Positions 48,225-57,437 of a stretch of 64,000 nt of DNA are shown piece after piece. The translations under genes were made by a program, and so were the position numbers. The stretch covers positions 1 through 64,000 of the forward strand of contig NZ_JAFCME010000014.1 of the NCBI RefSeq assembly GCF_018130065.1. Reading direction: 5' to 3'. Origin of the DNA: Bradyrhizobium sp. AUGA SZCCT0158. GTDB taxonomy: Bacteria > Pseudomonadota > Alphaproteobacteria > Rhizobiales > Xanthobacteraceae. The notes below the pieces were generated by a model, which saw nothing but the letters and a program-made list of their open reading frames with translations, was not told the DNA's origin and made no database searches. Position 1 is the stretch's first letter, and each line of letters starts with the position of its first letter.

Positions 48225-49928
48225 ATGACCGAAGGGACCAACGCTCCCCACGATAAGGTTCTCCGCGACAAGTCGCATTACGAAGTGATCGTGATTGGCG
48301 CGGGCGTGGCCGGCATCTATCAGATCAAGCGTCTGGCCGACCTCGGGGTGGATGCCACGGTGCTGGAGGGCTCGCCCGATCTCGGCGGGACCTGGTACCG
48401 GAACCGCTATCCGGGCGCGCGCTTCGACTCGGAGAGCTACACCTATGGTTATTCCTTCTCGCGGGAATTGCTCAACGAGTGGCACTGGAAGGAACGGTTT
48501 TCGGGCCAGCCTGAGAACCTCCGCTATCTCAACCATGTTGCCGACAAGTTCGATCTGCGCAAATACATGCAGTTCAACGCAAAGGTTTTGGCGGCGCAGT
48601 TCGATGAGACGCAGCACATCTGGCGTCTGACGGTCGACGACGGTCGCGAGCTGACCTGCCGGTTCGTCATCCTGGCGATCGGCTTGCTGTCGATACCGAC
48701 CCTGCCGCGGCTGGAAGGCGTGGAGTCGTTCAAGGGTCCCTCGTTTCACACCTTCTACTGGCCGCATGAGCCGGTCGAGATGAAGGGCAAGAAGGTCGCG
48801 ATCATCGGCACCGGCGCGACAGCCATTCAGATCATCGGCGAGATCGCCGACAAGGTCGGCGAGTTGACCGTGTTTCAGCGCCGGCCGAACTGGGCCGCCC
48901 CGCTCAACAACGGACCGATCTCGGAGGCGGAGATGGCCGACATCCGCTCGCGCTATGACGATATCTTCGCCGCCTGCGCCCGCAGCCCCGGCGGCTTCGA
49001 GCACGAACCCGACCGGCGCGGCTTCTACGAGGTAACGCGCGAGGAGCGCCTGGCGCTGTGGGACAAGCTCTATGACGAGCCGGGGTTCGGGATCTGGCTC
49101 AGCAATTTCCGCGAGATATTCACCGATGAAGTGGCGAACGCCGAATTCTCCGCCTACATCGCCGACCGTATCCGCCGCCGCGTCAAGGATCCCGTCATCG
49201 CGGAGAAGCTGATCCCGAAAGATCACGGCTTTGGCGTGCAACGCGTGCCGCTGGAGACGAATTATTATGAGGCGTATAACCGCGACAATGTGCATCTCGT
49301 CGATATCAGCGAGACTCCGCTGCAGCGCGTCACCGAAACCGGCATCCGCACCTCGGCGCGGGATTATGATTTCGACATCATCATCTACTCCACCGGCTTC
49401 GACGCCATCACCGGCGCGTATGATCACATCGACATCACAGGCATCGGCGGGGAAAAGTTGTACGACAAATGGAAGGACGGCCCGTCGACCTTCCTCGGCA
49501 TGCTGGTTCATGGCTTTCCGAACCTGCTGATGCCGACGGGACCGCAGAGCGGCTCGGCGTCAACGAATTTTCCGCGCGGCATCGAGACCGGCGTCAACTG
49601 GTGCATGGCGTTGCTCGAGCACATGTGGGACCGCGGCTACACCAGCGCCGACCCGAGCTTGATGGCGCAGCAGCGCTGGAGCGCGCATGTGAAAAAGATG
49701 TACGCCATCATGCTGATGCGAGAGGCCAAGTCGTGGTTCACCGGCTATAATTCCAACGTGCCGGGCCACGAGCACGGCAAGTATCGCTACTTCGTCTACA
49801 ACGGCGGCACGCCGAAATACGTCTCTGCCATCAACGATGCCGTCGCCAGGGGCTATGAGGACATCGTCTTTGCGTCCGGCGAGCGGCCCTCGGTGCGGCC
49901 GGCGCTCAGATCGCGCGCTGCGGAGTAA
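48225..49928 (+). CDS. Baeyer-Villiger-type flavin monooxygenase
   Basis: The 567-residue protein has two dinucleotide-binding motifs, VIGAGVAGIYQIKRL for FAD and IIGTGATAIQIIGEI for NADPH, and the BVMO signature FKGPSFHTFYWP (FxGxxxHxxxW) between them. It should insert oxygen next to a ketone using NADPH and O2. ATG 48225 is chosen because GGGTGGAAA precedes it. Its final 23 bases are repeated perfectly at the end of the P450 gene (50540-50563). The P450, transporter and enoyl-CoA hydratase neighbours suggest breakdown of a cyclic or terpenoid-like ketone; the substrate is unknown. Confidence 0.92.
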   Translation: MTEGTNAPHDKVLRDKSHYEVIVIGAGVAGIYQIKRLADLGVDATVLEGSPDLGGTWYRNRYPGARFDSESYTYGYSFSRELLNEWHWKERFSGQPENLRYLNHVADKFDLRKYMQFNAKVLAAQFDETQHIWRLTVDDGRELTCRFVILAIGLLSIPTLPRLEGVESFKGPSFHTFYWPHEPVEMKGKKVAIIGTGATAIQIIGEIADKVGELTVFQRRPNWAAPLNNGPISEAEMADIRSRYDDIFAACARSPGGFEHEPDRRGFYEVTREERLALWDKLYDEPGFGIWLSNFREIFTDEVANAEFSAYIADRIRRRVKDPVIAEKLIPKDHGFGVQRVPLETNYYEAYNRDNVHLVDISETPLQRVTETGIRTSARDYDFDIIIYSTGFDAITGAYDHIDITGIGGEKLYDKWKDGPSTFLGMLVHGFPNLLMPTGPQSGSASTNFPRGIETGVNWCMALLEHMWDRGYTSADPSLMAQQRWSAHVKKMYAIMLMREAKSWFTGYNSNVPGHEHGKYRYFVYNGGTPKYVSAINDAVARGYEDIVFASGERPSVRPALRSRAAE

Positions 49929-49929
49929 A
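49906..49929. repeat. 24-bp direct repeat, left copy
   Basis: The block starting TCAGATCGCGCGCTGC and ending GGAGTAAA contains the monooxygenase stop codon. It is identical to 50540-50563. Confidence 0.85.
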
Positions 49930-49976
49930 GTGGAAGGCCGTCCGCAGCAAGGGCTATATCGAACAAAATCTGATCG

Positions 49977-50393
49977 TTAGAAAAAGATGTTCCAAATGGC
50001 GATACGTGCTTCGCTCAGGCGTTCATCAGTATCGAATTCCAGACTGACTATCCACTGCTTGTATCCAAGAACGTTGGGAGACATCGTCTGACAGGCGATT
50101 GGACCGGCGATGCCCTGGCAGCCAAGTTTTTCCTTGCGGAGCGTGGCAATTGCGGCCTCTCTGCTCGTTCCCAGTGGGATTATCTTCAAAAGTGCTTCGC
50201 GTGCCGGCGCCGAGTCGTTCGTGCTGTCTCTCTGTACGGAGCGCATTCCGCCAAGAAGTCGGTTTTGTTTATAAAAATTATCAACTTCAGCGGTTTTGTA
50301 CGAAATCCAAAGCCATAGCGATACGAACAGGGCGGCCGGAACAGCCGCTATCACCAAGCAGACGATCAGCGCTCTTCTGAGGAATTTGCGCAT
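49977..50393 (-). CDS. Membrane-anchored hypothetical protein in an inserted segment
   Basis: The 138-residue protein has one N-terminal membrane helix (about 9-30, LIVCLVIAAVPAALFVSLWLW) and a periplasmic domain with IPLGTSREAAIATLRKEKLGCQGI, two cysteines and an alpha-beta end. I do not recognise the family. It lies inside a 610-bp segment bounded by 24-bp direct repeats, and has lower GC and different codon use than its neighbours, so it may be a foreign insertion. Confidence 0.65.
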   Translation of the reverse strand: MRKFLRRALIVCLVIAAVPAALFVSLWLWISYKTAEVDNFYKQNRLLGGMRSVQRDSTNDSAPAREALLKIIPLGTSREAAIATLRKEKLGCQGIAGPIACQTMSPNVLGYKQWIVSLEFDTDERLSEARIAIWNIFF

Positions 50394-50539
50394 AGAGCTA
50401 CCCAGTCCAAGACCGCGCGTCGATAGCAACGCCTCTAGCACGTCTGGCCGGCTACCGCAGAAAATTGCCTACTTTGGGTAAAAAAGTGTTTCGAGACGGT
50501 TCGCTGGTTCGCGACTTCGGCTCTCGATGCGGCCAAGTG

Positions 50540-50563
50540 TCAGATCGCGCGCTGCGGAGTAAA
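50540..50563. repeat. 24-bp direct repeat, right copy
   Basis: It is identical to 49906-49929 and includes the P450 stop codon (TCA, 50540-50542, minus strand). Confidence 0.85.
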
Positions 50564-51877
50564 CCGCACCGGCAGTTTGCGGATGGCATGCACGAAATTG
50601 TTCGGCGCCATTTCGATGCCGCCGGCGTATTCGATGTCAGGCAGCCGCGTCAGCAGCTGGCGATAGACTTCCTCGAGCTGCAGCTGCGCCACGCGCTTGC
50701 CGATGCAGACATGCGGGCCGAAGCCGAAGGCAATGTTCTTCGATGCATTGGCGCGGCGGATGTCGAGCTTGTCGGGATCCGGAAAGATCGAAGGATCGCG
50801 ATTGGCGGCGCCGTAATACATGATGACTTTCTCGCCGGCCGCGATCTTCTGTGCCCCGATCTCGGTATCTTCCGTGGCCGTGCGGCGCATGTAGATAACA
50901 GGGCTGATCATGCGGATCAGCTCGTCGACGGCGTTCGGCAGCAGCGACAGATCATTCATCAGCGCGCGCTTCTGATCCGGGAACTCTGTCAGCAGCTTCA
51001 TCGAGCCGGAAATCGAATTGCGCGTGGTGTCGTTGCCGGCGAATACGATCAGCAGCCAGGAGCCGTCGAGATATTCGTCGCGCAGCAATTCGCCGTCGAT
51101 GGTGGCGCGCGCGATCGCGCTCATCAGATCGGGCTTTGGGTCGGCGCGTCGTTTCTGCAGCATGTGCTGGCCATAGGCGAACATCTCGGCGACGTTCTCG
51201 TTGAAGGCCTTGACGAACGCCATGAACTCGGGCGTCGGCTGCGGGTTCTTGCGCTGCTGCGCCGAAACATGGCCGGCCACTTCGAGATAATGCATCCAGT
51301 CGAGGAATTTCGGCCGGTCGGATTCCGGCACGCCGAGGATTTCGCATAGCGTGAACAGCGGCAGCCGCGACGACAGCGTCTCGACCAGGTCGCATTCGCC
51401 AAGGCCGGCCATGCCGTCGATCAGCCGCGTGGTCTCGATAGCCACTTTCTCCCGGATGCCCGTGAGATAGTTAGGTGTGAAATAGGGCATGTGCTCCTTG
51501 CGGAGCTGCAGGTGCCAAGGCGCGTCCATGTTGATCATGGCGTCGACCGAGGCGCGGAACAGCAGGGGATGCCGCGTTTCGGGCGGGCCATAGGCCATCA
51601 GGATGCCGCCCTTCTGCGACGAGAAGGTTTTCGGATCGCCATCGACGCGCATCACGTCGTTATACTGGGTCAGCGCCCAGAAGCCCGGGCCGTTACTGCC
51701 CTCACGCTGCCACGCCACCGGCGCCTCGGCGCGCAGCCGGGCATAGATGTCGAACGGCTGTCCCTGCAGGAACAGTTCGACATTGGACAGCGCGTCCGGC
51801 TCGACTTCGGGATAGGCTCTGGGGAATACGGGTCCGGCGGGCAGGCCCAAGGGGAAGTCTTCGCTCAGGAGACGCAT
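50540..51877 (-). CDS. Cytochrome P450
   Basis: The 445-residue soluble P450 has the I-helix oxygen motif IVFAGNDTTR, the K-helix ELIR, and the heme loop FGFGPHVCIGKRVA with the axial Cys. The ExxR and heme motifs and the AGNDTTRNSISG stretch resemble CYP125/CYP142-like terpenoid and steroid hydroxylases, but I cannot assign a subfamily. It needs separate ferredoxin and reductase, not seen here. It is convergent with the monooxygenase gene. Confidence 0.92.
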   Translation of the reverse strand: MRLLSEDFPLGLPAGPVFPRAYPEVEPDALSNVELFLQGQPFDIYARLRAEAPVAWQREGSNGPGFWALTQYNDVMRVDGDPKTFSSQKGGILMAYGPPETRHPLLFRASVDAMINMDAPWHLQLRKEHMPYFTPNYLTGIREKVAIETTRLIDGMAGLGECDLVETLSSRLPLFTLCEILGVPESDRPKFLDWMHYLEVAGHVSAQQRKNPQPTPEFMAFVKAFNENVAEMFAYGQHMLQKRRADPKPDLMSAIARATIDGELLRDEYLDGSWLLIVFAGNDTTRNSISGSMKLLTEFPDQKRALMNDLSLLPNAVDELIRMISPVIYMRRTATEDTEIGAQKIAAGEKVIMYYGAANRDPSIFPDPDKLDIRRANASKNIAFGFGPHVCIGKRVAQLQLEEVYRQLLTRLPDIEYAGGIEMAPNNFVHAIRKLPVRFTPQRAI

Positions 51878-51939
51878 CGGCTGAATTCTCCGGTCAGGTC
51901 GCCGACTTTACAAGGACGCGTGCGCGCCGTCTTGCGCCA

Positions 51940-52677
51940 TCAGGCTATGCCGCCGAGATAGAGCCGTTTGACGATGTCGTTACCCTTCAATTCGTCGACG
52001 GAACCGGCCGCGACGACGATCTCGCCGTGGACGATGATGTAGCCGCGGTTGGCGATGCGGATTGCCTGGTTGAAGTTCTGCTCGGCCATCAGCACGGTGA
52101 GGCCGAGGCGCTGATTGAGATCACCGATCTTGGTGATGGTTTGCGATACCAGCAGCGGAGATAATCCGACGGACGGCTCGTCGACCAACAGCAGGCGCGG
52201 GGAGGACATCAGCGCGCGCGCGATTGCAAGCATCTGCTGCTGGCCGCCGGACATGGTGCCGGCGAGCTGTTTCTTCAGGTCCTTCAGCACCGGAAAGGTT
52301 TCGAAGGCCTGCGCCAGATTCTTGTCGATGTCGCGCCGGGCCGCCTTGCGGAAGGCGCCGAGCATCAGGTTTTCCAGCACCGTCAGTTTGGGAAACAGCC
52401 GCCGCCCCTCCGGCACCATCGCGACGCCGAGATCGACGATGGCTTCCGGCGACAATTTGGTCAGGTCATGCGCGGTGCCATCGATCGTTAGCTGCATGGT
52501 TCCGCGCTGCGGCCGCACCAGCCCGGCGACGCACTTCATCAGCGTGCTCTTGCCGTTGCCGTTGGTGCCGAGCAGGGCGACGGTTTCACCGGCCTCGACA
52601 TCGAGCGAGACGCCGCGCAGCGCCTTGACGGCGCCGTAACCGGCATCGAGGCCGGAGATCGCAAGGCTAAGTGCCAA
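51940..52677 (-). CDS. livF: Branched-chain-amino-acid-type ABC ATPase LivF
   Basis: The 245-residue ATPase has Walker A LLGTNGNGKST, signature MSGGQQQMLAIARAL and Walker B LLLVDEPSVGL, with the LivF-type MVPEGRRLFPKLTVLENL stretch. It overlaps livG by 11 bases. The Liv-type family imports branched-chain amino acids, amides, aromatic acids and other compounds. Here the substrate is set by the binding protein upstream. Confidence 0.92.
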   Translation of the reverse strand: MALSLAISGLDAGYGAVKALRGVSLDVEAGETVALLGTNGNGKSTLMKCVAGLVRPQRGTMQLTIDGTAHDLTKLSPEAIVDLGVAMVPEGRRLFPKLTVLENLMLGAFRKAARRDIDKNLAQAFETFPVLKDLKKQLAGTMSGGQQQMLAIARALMSSPRLLLVDEPSVGLSPLLVSQTITKIGDLNQRLGLTVLMAEQNFNQAIRIANRGYIIVHGEIVVAAGSVDELKGNDIVKRLYLGGIA

Positions 52678-53413
52678 GATAGGCCTCCTGCACCCGCTGG
52701 TTGGCCATGACTTCGTTCGGCGCGCCGATCGCGATGATCTTGCCGGCGTCGAGGCACATCACGCGCTGCGAAAACCGCATCACCGCCTGCATGATGTGCT
52801 CGATCATGATGACGGTGATGTCCTGGTCCGCAAGGCTCATCAGGAGATCAAGCACCTCGTCGACTTCCGAAGACGAAAGCCCGGCCATCGCCTCGTCCGA
52901 TATCAGCAGCTTCGGCCGCGTCGCCATCGCGCGGGCAAGCTCCATCTTGCGCAGCTCGACCTGGCTCAGCGTGGTGGCAGATGCATCGGCCTTGGACGCG
53001 AGACCCATGCCGGCAAGGATCGACATCGCGGTGTCGTGCCGGTGCGCCGCCGACACCAGCGGATCCGTGGCCACCGCGAAATCAAGCGCCACCATCAGGT
53101 TCTCGACCACCGTCATGCTTTTGAACGGCCGCGGGATCTGGAAGCTGCGGGCGATGCCGCGGCGGGTGCGGACATGCGCCGGCAATTGCGTGATGTCCTC
53201 GCCGCGGAACACCACCGTGCGGGCCTCGGTGCGGAACGCCCCGGAGATGCAGTTGATCAGCGTGGTCTTGCCCGAGCCGTTCGGGCCGATCAGGCCGAAC
53301 CGCTCGCCGGGGCGGATATCGACGCTGACATTGTCGAGCGCGGTGAAGCCGCCGAAGCGCTTTGTAAGCCCCGATATCTGCAGCAGGGGTGCGCTGGTGT
53401 CGGGGGGCGTCAT
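52667..53413 (-). CDS. livG: Branched-chain-amino-acid-type ABC ATPase LivG
   Basis: The 248-residue ATPase has GLIGPNGSGKTTLINCISG (Walker A), LSQVELRKMELARAMATRPKLLISDEAMAGLSSSEVDEVLDLL (signature and Walker B; the usual LSxGxQ is changed to LSQVELR) and the LivG-type RTRRGIARSFQIPRPF. The start at 53413 shares ATGA with the livM stop. The altered signature may lower or change ATPase coupling and is worth comparing with homologues. Confidence 0.9.
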   Translation of the reverse strand: MTPPDTSAPLLQISGLTKRFGGFTALDNVSVDIRPGERFGLIGPNGSGKTTLINCISGAFRTEARTVVFRGEDITQLPAHVRTRRGIARSFQIPRPFKSMTVVENLMVALDFAVATDPLVSAAHRHDTAMSILAGMGLASKADASATTLSQVELRKMELARAMATRPKLLISDEAMAGLSSSEVDEVLDLLMSLADQDITVIMIEHIMQAVMRFSQRVMCLDAGKIIAIGAPNEVMANQRVQEAYLGT

Positions 53414-54369
53414 TGCTTGCCCTCCCTGCGGTGGCGGCGAATCCGGCGCAGCAGGCCGATCAGCCCTTCGGGGGCGGCCACCACGAACAGCACCAGCATG
53501 ACGCCGAGCACCAGCACGTTCACTTCCGACGAGATGGTCACGGTCAGCAACTGCTGCGTGGTGCCCAGCAGGATGGCGCCGACGATCGGGCCGGCCCAAT
53601 GCGCGGTGCCGCCGATCAACGACATCGCCAGCGTCGAGACCGAATAGTTGAGATTGAACGCGGAGGAGGGGTCGGCGTATTGCAGATACATCGCGGCGGG
53701 TGCGCCAGCCGCGCACATCAGCGCGCCGGAGACGACGCAGGCCAGCACTTTCAGCCGCAGGGTCGGCACACCCGTACATTCTGCAGCGAGTTCGTCGTCC
53801 CGCAGCGCCTGCAGGCCGCGGCCGATCCACGAATTCTGGATGTAGCGCGAGACCACAACCGCCAGCACCACGAGCACCGCCTGGACAAAGAACAGCATCT
53901 GGACATAGCCCGAGAACGGCCAGGTCACCGGCGGGCGCTGTAATTGAATGCCGGCCGCGCCGCCGACATAGCGCCAGTTGGTGATCGAGGTCTCGATGAC
54001 GATGGTCAGCGCGATCGTCGCAATCGAGAAGAAGATGCCCTGCATGCGCAGGGTCAGCAGGCCAAGTGCAAAGCCCATCAGCGCGCCGACGGCAGCAGCG
54101 GCCGCAATCTGCACGAGGAGCGGCGCACCGGCCACCTTGAACAGGAACACGGCGGTGTAGACGCCCATGCCGAAGAACGCGCTGGTGCCGAAATTCACAT
54201 AGCCGGCATGGCCGCCGAGGATGCTCCAGGCCACCGCGAGCACGATGAATTGCAGGATCACATAGCCGGCGAAGAAGGGGTATTCGTTGGTGATGAGCTT
54301 TGTCATCAGCGCAATGGCGATCAGAAAGACCGCCGCGCCAACCCAGAAAAAGATGCCGTTGCGCTTCAT
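53410..54369 (-). CDS. livM: Branched-chain-amino-acid-type ABC permease LivM
   Basis: The 319-residue integral membrane protein has about nine helices and the LivM pattern LGGHAGYVNFGTSAFFGMGVYT and GLQALRDDELAAECTGVPTLRLKVLAC (EAA-like loop). It forms the channel with LivH. The start at 54369 overlaps the livH stop by ATGA, supporting one operon. Confidence 0.92.
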   Translation of the reverse strand: MKRNGIFFWVGAAVFLIAIALMTKLITNEYPFFAGYVILQFIVLAVAWSILGGHAGYVNFGTSAFFGMGVYTAVFLFKVAGAPLLVQIAAAAAVGALMGFALGLLTLRMQGIFFSIATIALTIVIETSITNWRYVGGAAGIQLQRPPVTWPFSGYVQMLFFVQAVLVVLAVVVSRYIQNSWIGRGLQALRDDELAAECTGVPTLRLKVLACVVSGALMCAAGAPAAMYLQYADPSSAFNLNYSVSTLAMSLIGGTAHWAGPIVGAILLGTTQQLLTVTISSEVNVLVLGVMLVLFVVAAPEGLIGLLRRIRRHRREGKQ

Positions 54370-55247
54370 GATCGCCTGCCGAACAGGCCTTGCGGCCGCA
54401 CGGCGAGAACACCGAGCAGCATCGCGAAGGAAATGGCCGGCGCCCAGGAGGCGCCGAACAGGGTCAGCACGATCGATTCGGCGACGCCAAGGATGATGGC
54501 CGCAACGAGCGTGCCGGTCATGCTGCCGAGCCCGGCCATGACGACGACGCAGAAGGTCCGCCCGATATAGGCGCGGTCGAGCGTCGGATCGACGGGGGCT
54601 ACGATGATGAGCAGGGCGCCGGCAATGCCGAGCACGGCGGTGGCGATGCCGAACGCCCATTGCTTGATCCGGATCGGGTTGGCGCCCATCAGCCGCAGCG
54701 CCTCCTGGTCCTGGGCGACCGCGCGGATCGCGCGTCCCATGAAGGTCTTGGACAGATAGAGCGCCAGCAGAGTGGTCAGCAAAGTGGCGACGGCGAACGC
54801 GACCACCAGCCGGTAGGGAATCCGCATATCGCCGATCCGCCAGGCCTTGCCGATATAGGTCGCGGTGACCGAGCGCTGGTCGACGCCGAATTGCAGGATG
54901 ATCAGGACTTCGATGATGAAGGCGATGCCGAAGAAGAACGCGATGCCGCGCACGCCGGCGTCGCTGCCGCGTTTTTCGAATGTCTCGTAATACAGGCGGT
55001 AGGCGGCGAGACCGAATACGAACAGGAACGGTGTGATCAGCAGTCCCGCCAGCAGCGGGTCGATTCCATAAAACTCATTGAGCACATAGACGGCGTAGGA
55101 CGCGAGCACAAGAAAGGCCGGGTGCGCGACGTGGGGAACGTCGAGCAGGCCGAACGCGACTGACAGCCCAAGGCTGACCGCCGCGTAGAAGCAGCCGAGC
55201 AGCACCCCGAGCACTACTGCATCGAGCAGCAGTTCAAATGAAAACAC
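54366..55247 (-). CDS. livH: Branched-chain-amino-acid-type ABC permease LivH
   Basis: GTG 55247 behind AGGGGGACCTTAC gives 293 residues; earlier codons are a Gly/Arg-rich unconserved leader. Features are GCFYAAVSLGLSVAFGLLDVPHVAHPAFLVLASY, AIRAVAQDQEALRLMGANPIRIK (EAA loop) and VVMAGLGSMTGTLVAAIILG, which are LivH hallmarks. It is the first permease after the binding protein (123 bp). Confidence 0.92.
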   Translation of the reverse strand: MFSFELLLDAVVLGVLLGCFYAAVSLGLSVAFGLLDVPHVAHPAFLVLASYAVYVLNEFYGIDPLLAGLLITPFLFVFGLAAYRLYYETFEKRGSDAGVRGIAFFFGIAFIIEVLIILQFGVDQRSVTATYIGKAWRIGDMRIPYRLVVAFAVATLLTTLLALYLSKTFMGRAIRAVAQDQEALRLMGANPIRIKQWAFGIATAVLGIAGALLIIVAPVDPTLDRAYIGRTFCVVVMAGLGSMTGTLVAAIILGVAESIVLTLFGASWAPAISFAMLLGVLAVRPQGLFGRRS

Positions 55248-55370
55248 GTAAGGTCCCCCTTGACCCGCTCCTGAGCCGCCGCTTCCCCGGTTCGCGCACG
55301 CCCTGCCTGTCCCACTCAAATTACCCGGGGCGCTGTCAGCGCACCATGGTCCGGAGATCAGCCGCGATGG

Positions 55371-56627
55371 TTATTTCCGGGCAGCCTCGAACGGGCTGAT
55401 GAGATCGCCGGATTTCATTTTCGCCGGGAACAGGATCACCTGGGTGCCGGGCTTGCGGAACTGATCCATATTCTTGTCCACGACGCCACGGAACTGCGCT
55501 TGCAGCGTTGCGGATTCCTTGCGCTCGCCGTCCGCGGCGAAAGCGATCGGACCGACGATGGTCTTGTGCTCGTTCTCGCGCAGATACTTTGCGAGCGCCT
55601 TCTGGTCGAGCGATCCCACTGCCTTGATCGCCTGCTCGATCATCTGGCCGCTGGCGTAGCCGAACGGCGCCAGATAGTAGCCGAGCGGATCGACCTTGGC
55701 TTCGATGGCGCGCTTGGTATAGGTCTCGAAGAACGCCTTGGTCCCCTCGTTCTGCATGCTCGGTTCGGGCAGCCAGGTGTTGTAGTTGACGACGCCATTG
55801 AGCAGGGAGCCGAGGTTTTCCATGACCGCGCCGAACTGCAGTCCGACCATGCCACCGCCGAAGATCTTGACGTTGTTGCCGATTCCGATTTCGTTCACGG
55901 CGCGCAGGATCCCGGCCGAATCCGGCGGATAGGATGCGACATAGACGATGTCGGGCTTGGCAGCCTTGAGCGCACGCAGGATCGAGGAGAATTCCACCGT
56001 GTTCGGCGGATAGGCCTGGTCGAACACGATCTGCATGTTCATCTTCTTGGCGACGTCGCGTGCGGTCAGCGCCAGGTTTTGTGCGAATTCCTGGTCGGCC
56101 GCGAGCAGCGCGATGGTCTTGCCCCCGGCCTTCTGGCCGAGTTCGAGGAAGGACGCCGCCCAGCTGTCGGCCGGTCCCCATGGCGCATTGTTGAACCACA
56201 TGTCGTGGCCAACCTTGCTGTTCACCTGGAACGAGAAGTTGCCCATCAGCAACATGCCGCGCTGTTTGACCAGCGGCATTAGCGGCGCGGTGGGCACGGT
56301 CGCGTAGGGCGCGAACAGGATATCGACCTTGTCGACGTCCAGAAGCTTGGAATAGATCGCCGGCGTTTCCGAAGCGCTCGACTTGTCGTCATAAACGACG
56401 AGTTCGACCTTGCGGCCGAGCAGGCCACCCCTGGCGTTGACGTCGTCACGCCAGATCTCGATGCCGAGCTGCGAGGCCTTGCCGCCGCCGGCGAGACCGC
56501 CGGTCTGCGCCATCGACATGCCGATCTTGATCGGGGGTTGCTGAGCGAGTGCGGCTGAGGTGAGCCCAAAAGTTAGGCCAAGCACGGCCGCGCCGATCGT
56601 TCCGCCGAGAAGCGTCCTGCGTTTCAT
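55371..56627 (-). CDS. ABC substrate-binding protein (Peripla_BP_6 type)
   Basis: The 418-residue precursor has a twin-arginine-like or Sec signal (MKRRTLLGGTIGAAVLGLTFGLTSAALA) and the LivK/AmiC-type fold (IKIGMSMAQTGGLAGGGKASQLGIEIWRDDVNARGGLLGRKVELVVYDDKSSASETPAIYSKLL). The family also binds amides, aromatic acids and short-chain compounds, so the ligand is open. GGAGG precedes ATG 56627. It heads the liv-like operon and likely supplies the P450 and monooxygenase pathway. Confidence 0.9.
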   Translation of the reverse strand: MKRRTLLGGTIGAAVLGLTFGLTSAALAQQPPIKIGMSMAQTGGLAGGGKASQLGIEIWRDDVNARGGLLGRKVELVVYDDKSSASETPAIYSKLLDVDKVDILFAPYATVPTAPLMPLVKQRGMLLMGNFSFQVNSKVGHDMWFNNAPWGPADSWAASFLELGQKAGGKTIALLAADQEFAQNLALTARDVAKKMNMQIVFDQAYPPNTVEFSSILRALKAAKPDIVYVASYPPDSAGILRAVNEIGIGNNVKIFGGGMVGLQFGAVMENLGSLLNGVVNYNTWLPEPSMQNEGTKAFFETYTKRAIEAKVDPLGYYLAPFGYASGQMIEQAIKAVGSLDQKALAKYLRENEHKTIVGPIAFAADGERKESATLQAQFRGVVDKNMDQFRKPGTQVILFPAKMKSGDLISPFEAARK

Positions 56628-57437
56628 TGATCCTCCCAAGATCTCGCTTTGTTTGGTTCTTGTCGCCCAGTCCGCGCTCTATGGCGCTTTTGCTGCGAGG
56701 TTAGAACTAAAGCCCGCCCGGCCACAAGCCACAATGGAACGCGGATGCAACCTTTGGCACCCTACGTTCGGGGGATTATCCGAAGTGACGCTGCCGCGAC
56801 CGTTGGCCCGCGCTGGCCGGCCGCCGGCGCAGACATGGGAGATCGCCCATTCCCGCCGCGGACGGCAGCCGGGGATCGCCGACGGACAGCAGCACGGCCG
56901 CGGAGTTCGGCAAATTCATCGACGACGAGACGCGCAATTGGAGCGCGGTGGTCCGCGATGCGGGCCTCTAGGGGGAGCAGGCCTTCTCCTCACTGATTGT
57001 TTGCATCTGCCTTGGTGTCGAAGGCCATTGTCAGCGTCGGATTGCAGCCAACAAAGTCGCGCCTCAACGTCCATTGCTACATCGCCGCGCAACTGCTGTT
57101 CAGGTGTTGAAGCAGGCGGTCCATCTCATCCGCGAGGATGAAAGGTCAGGCTTTTTCCGTCGGGCGGTATGACTGCTTGACGCCGGGTACCCCGAGATTT
57201 CGGGGCTGCCAGCATCCGGTCTGCTCCGATGAGCCGACATGGTTAAGGCTTGACCCCGCAAAGTGACGATCGGTGCATCCAGACGCGGGGCAGACAAAAG
57301 GCCGTCTTAATCCGGTGGTTCATCGGGGATAACAACCTTGCAGAGGCGGGCGGAATGGGTCACCATTCCGAATGGCAGCAAAAGGCTAAACACAAGAAAT
57401 TACTTGAATAATCGACTGATCCCGTCAGGACGCGATT
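56628..57437. other. 810-bp gap with one gene fragment
   Basis: Apart from the tctC-like remnant at 56884-56971 I see no supported gene or familiar repeat. The sequence just before 57438 is AT-richer (about 57380-57425) and may hold the cyclase-gene promoter. Confidence 0.4.
56884..56971 (+). pseudogene. Remnant of a TctC-like (Bug) receptor C-terminus
   Basis: The frame reads DSSTAAEFGKFIDDETRNWSAVVRDAGL and stops at 56969-56971. This resembles the last residues of periplasmic tripartite-tricarboxylate receptors, which often end in xxPxEFxxFIxxExxKWxxVVxxAGI. The rest of the gene is absent. Confidence 0.4.

Noticed and set aside
49930..50539. Segment between the 24-bp repeats considered an insertion sequence
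   Set aside because: There is no transposase, no terminal inverted repeat, and 24 bp is longer than usual target duplications.
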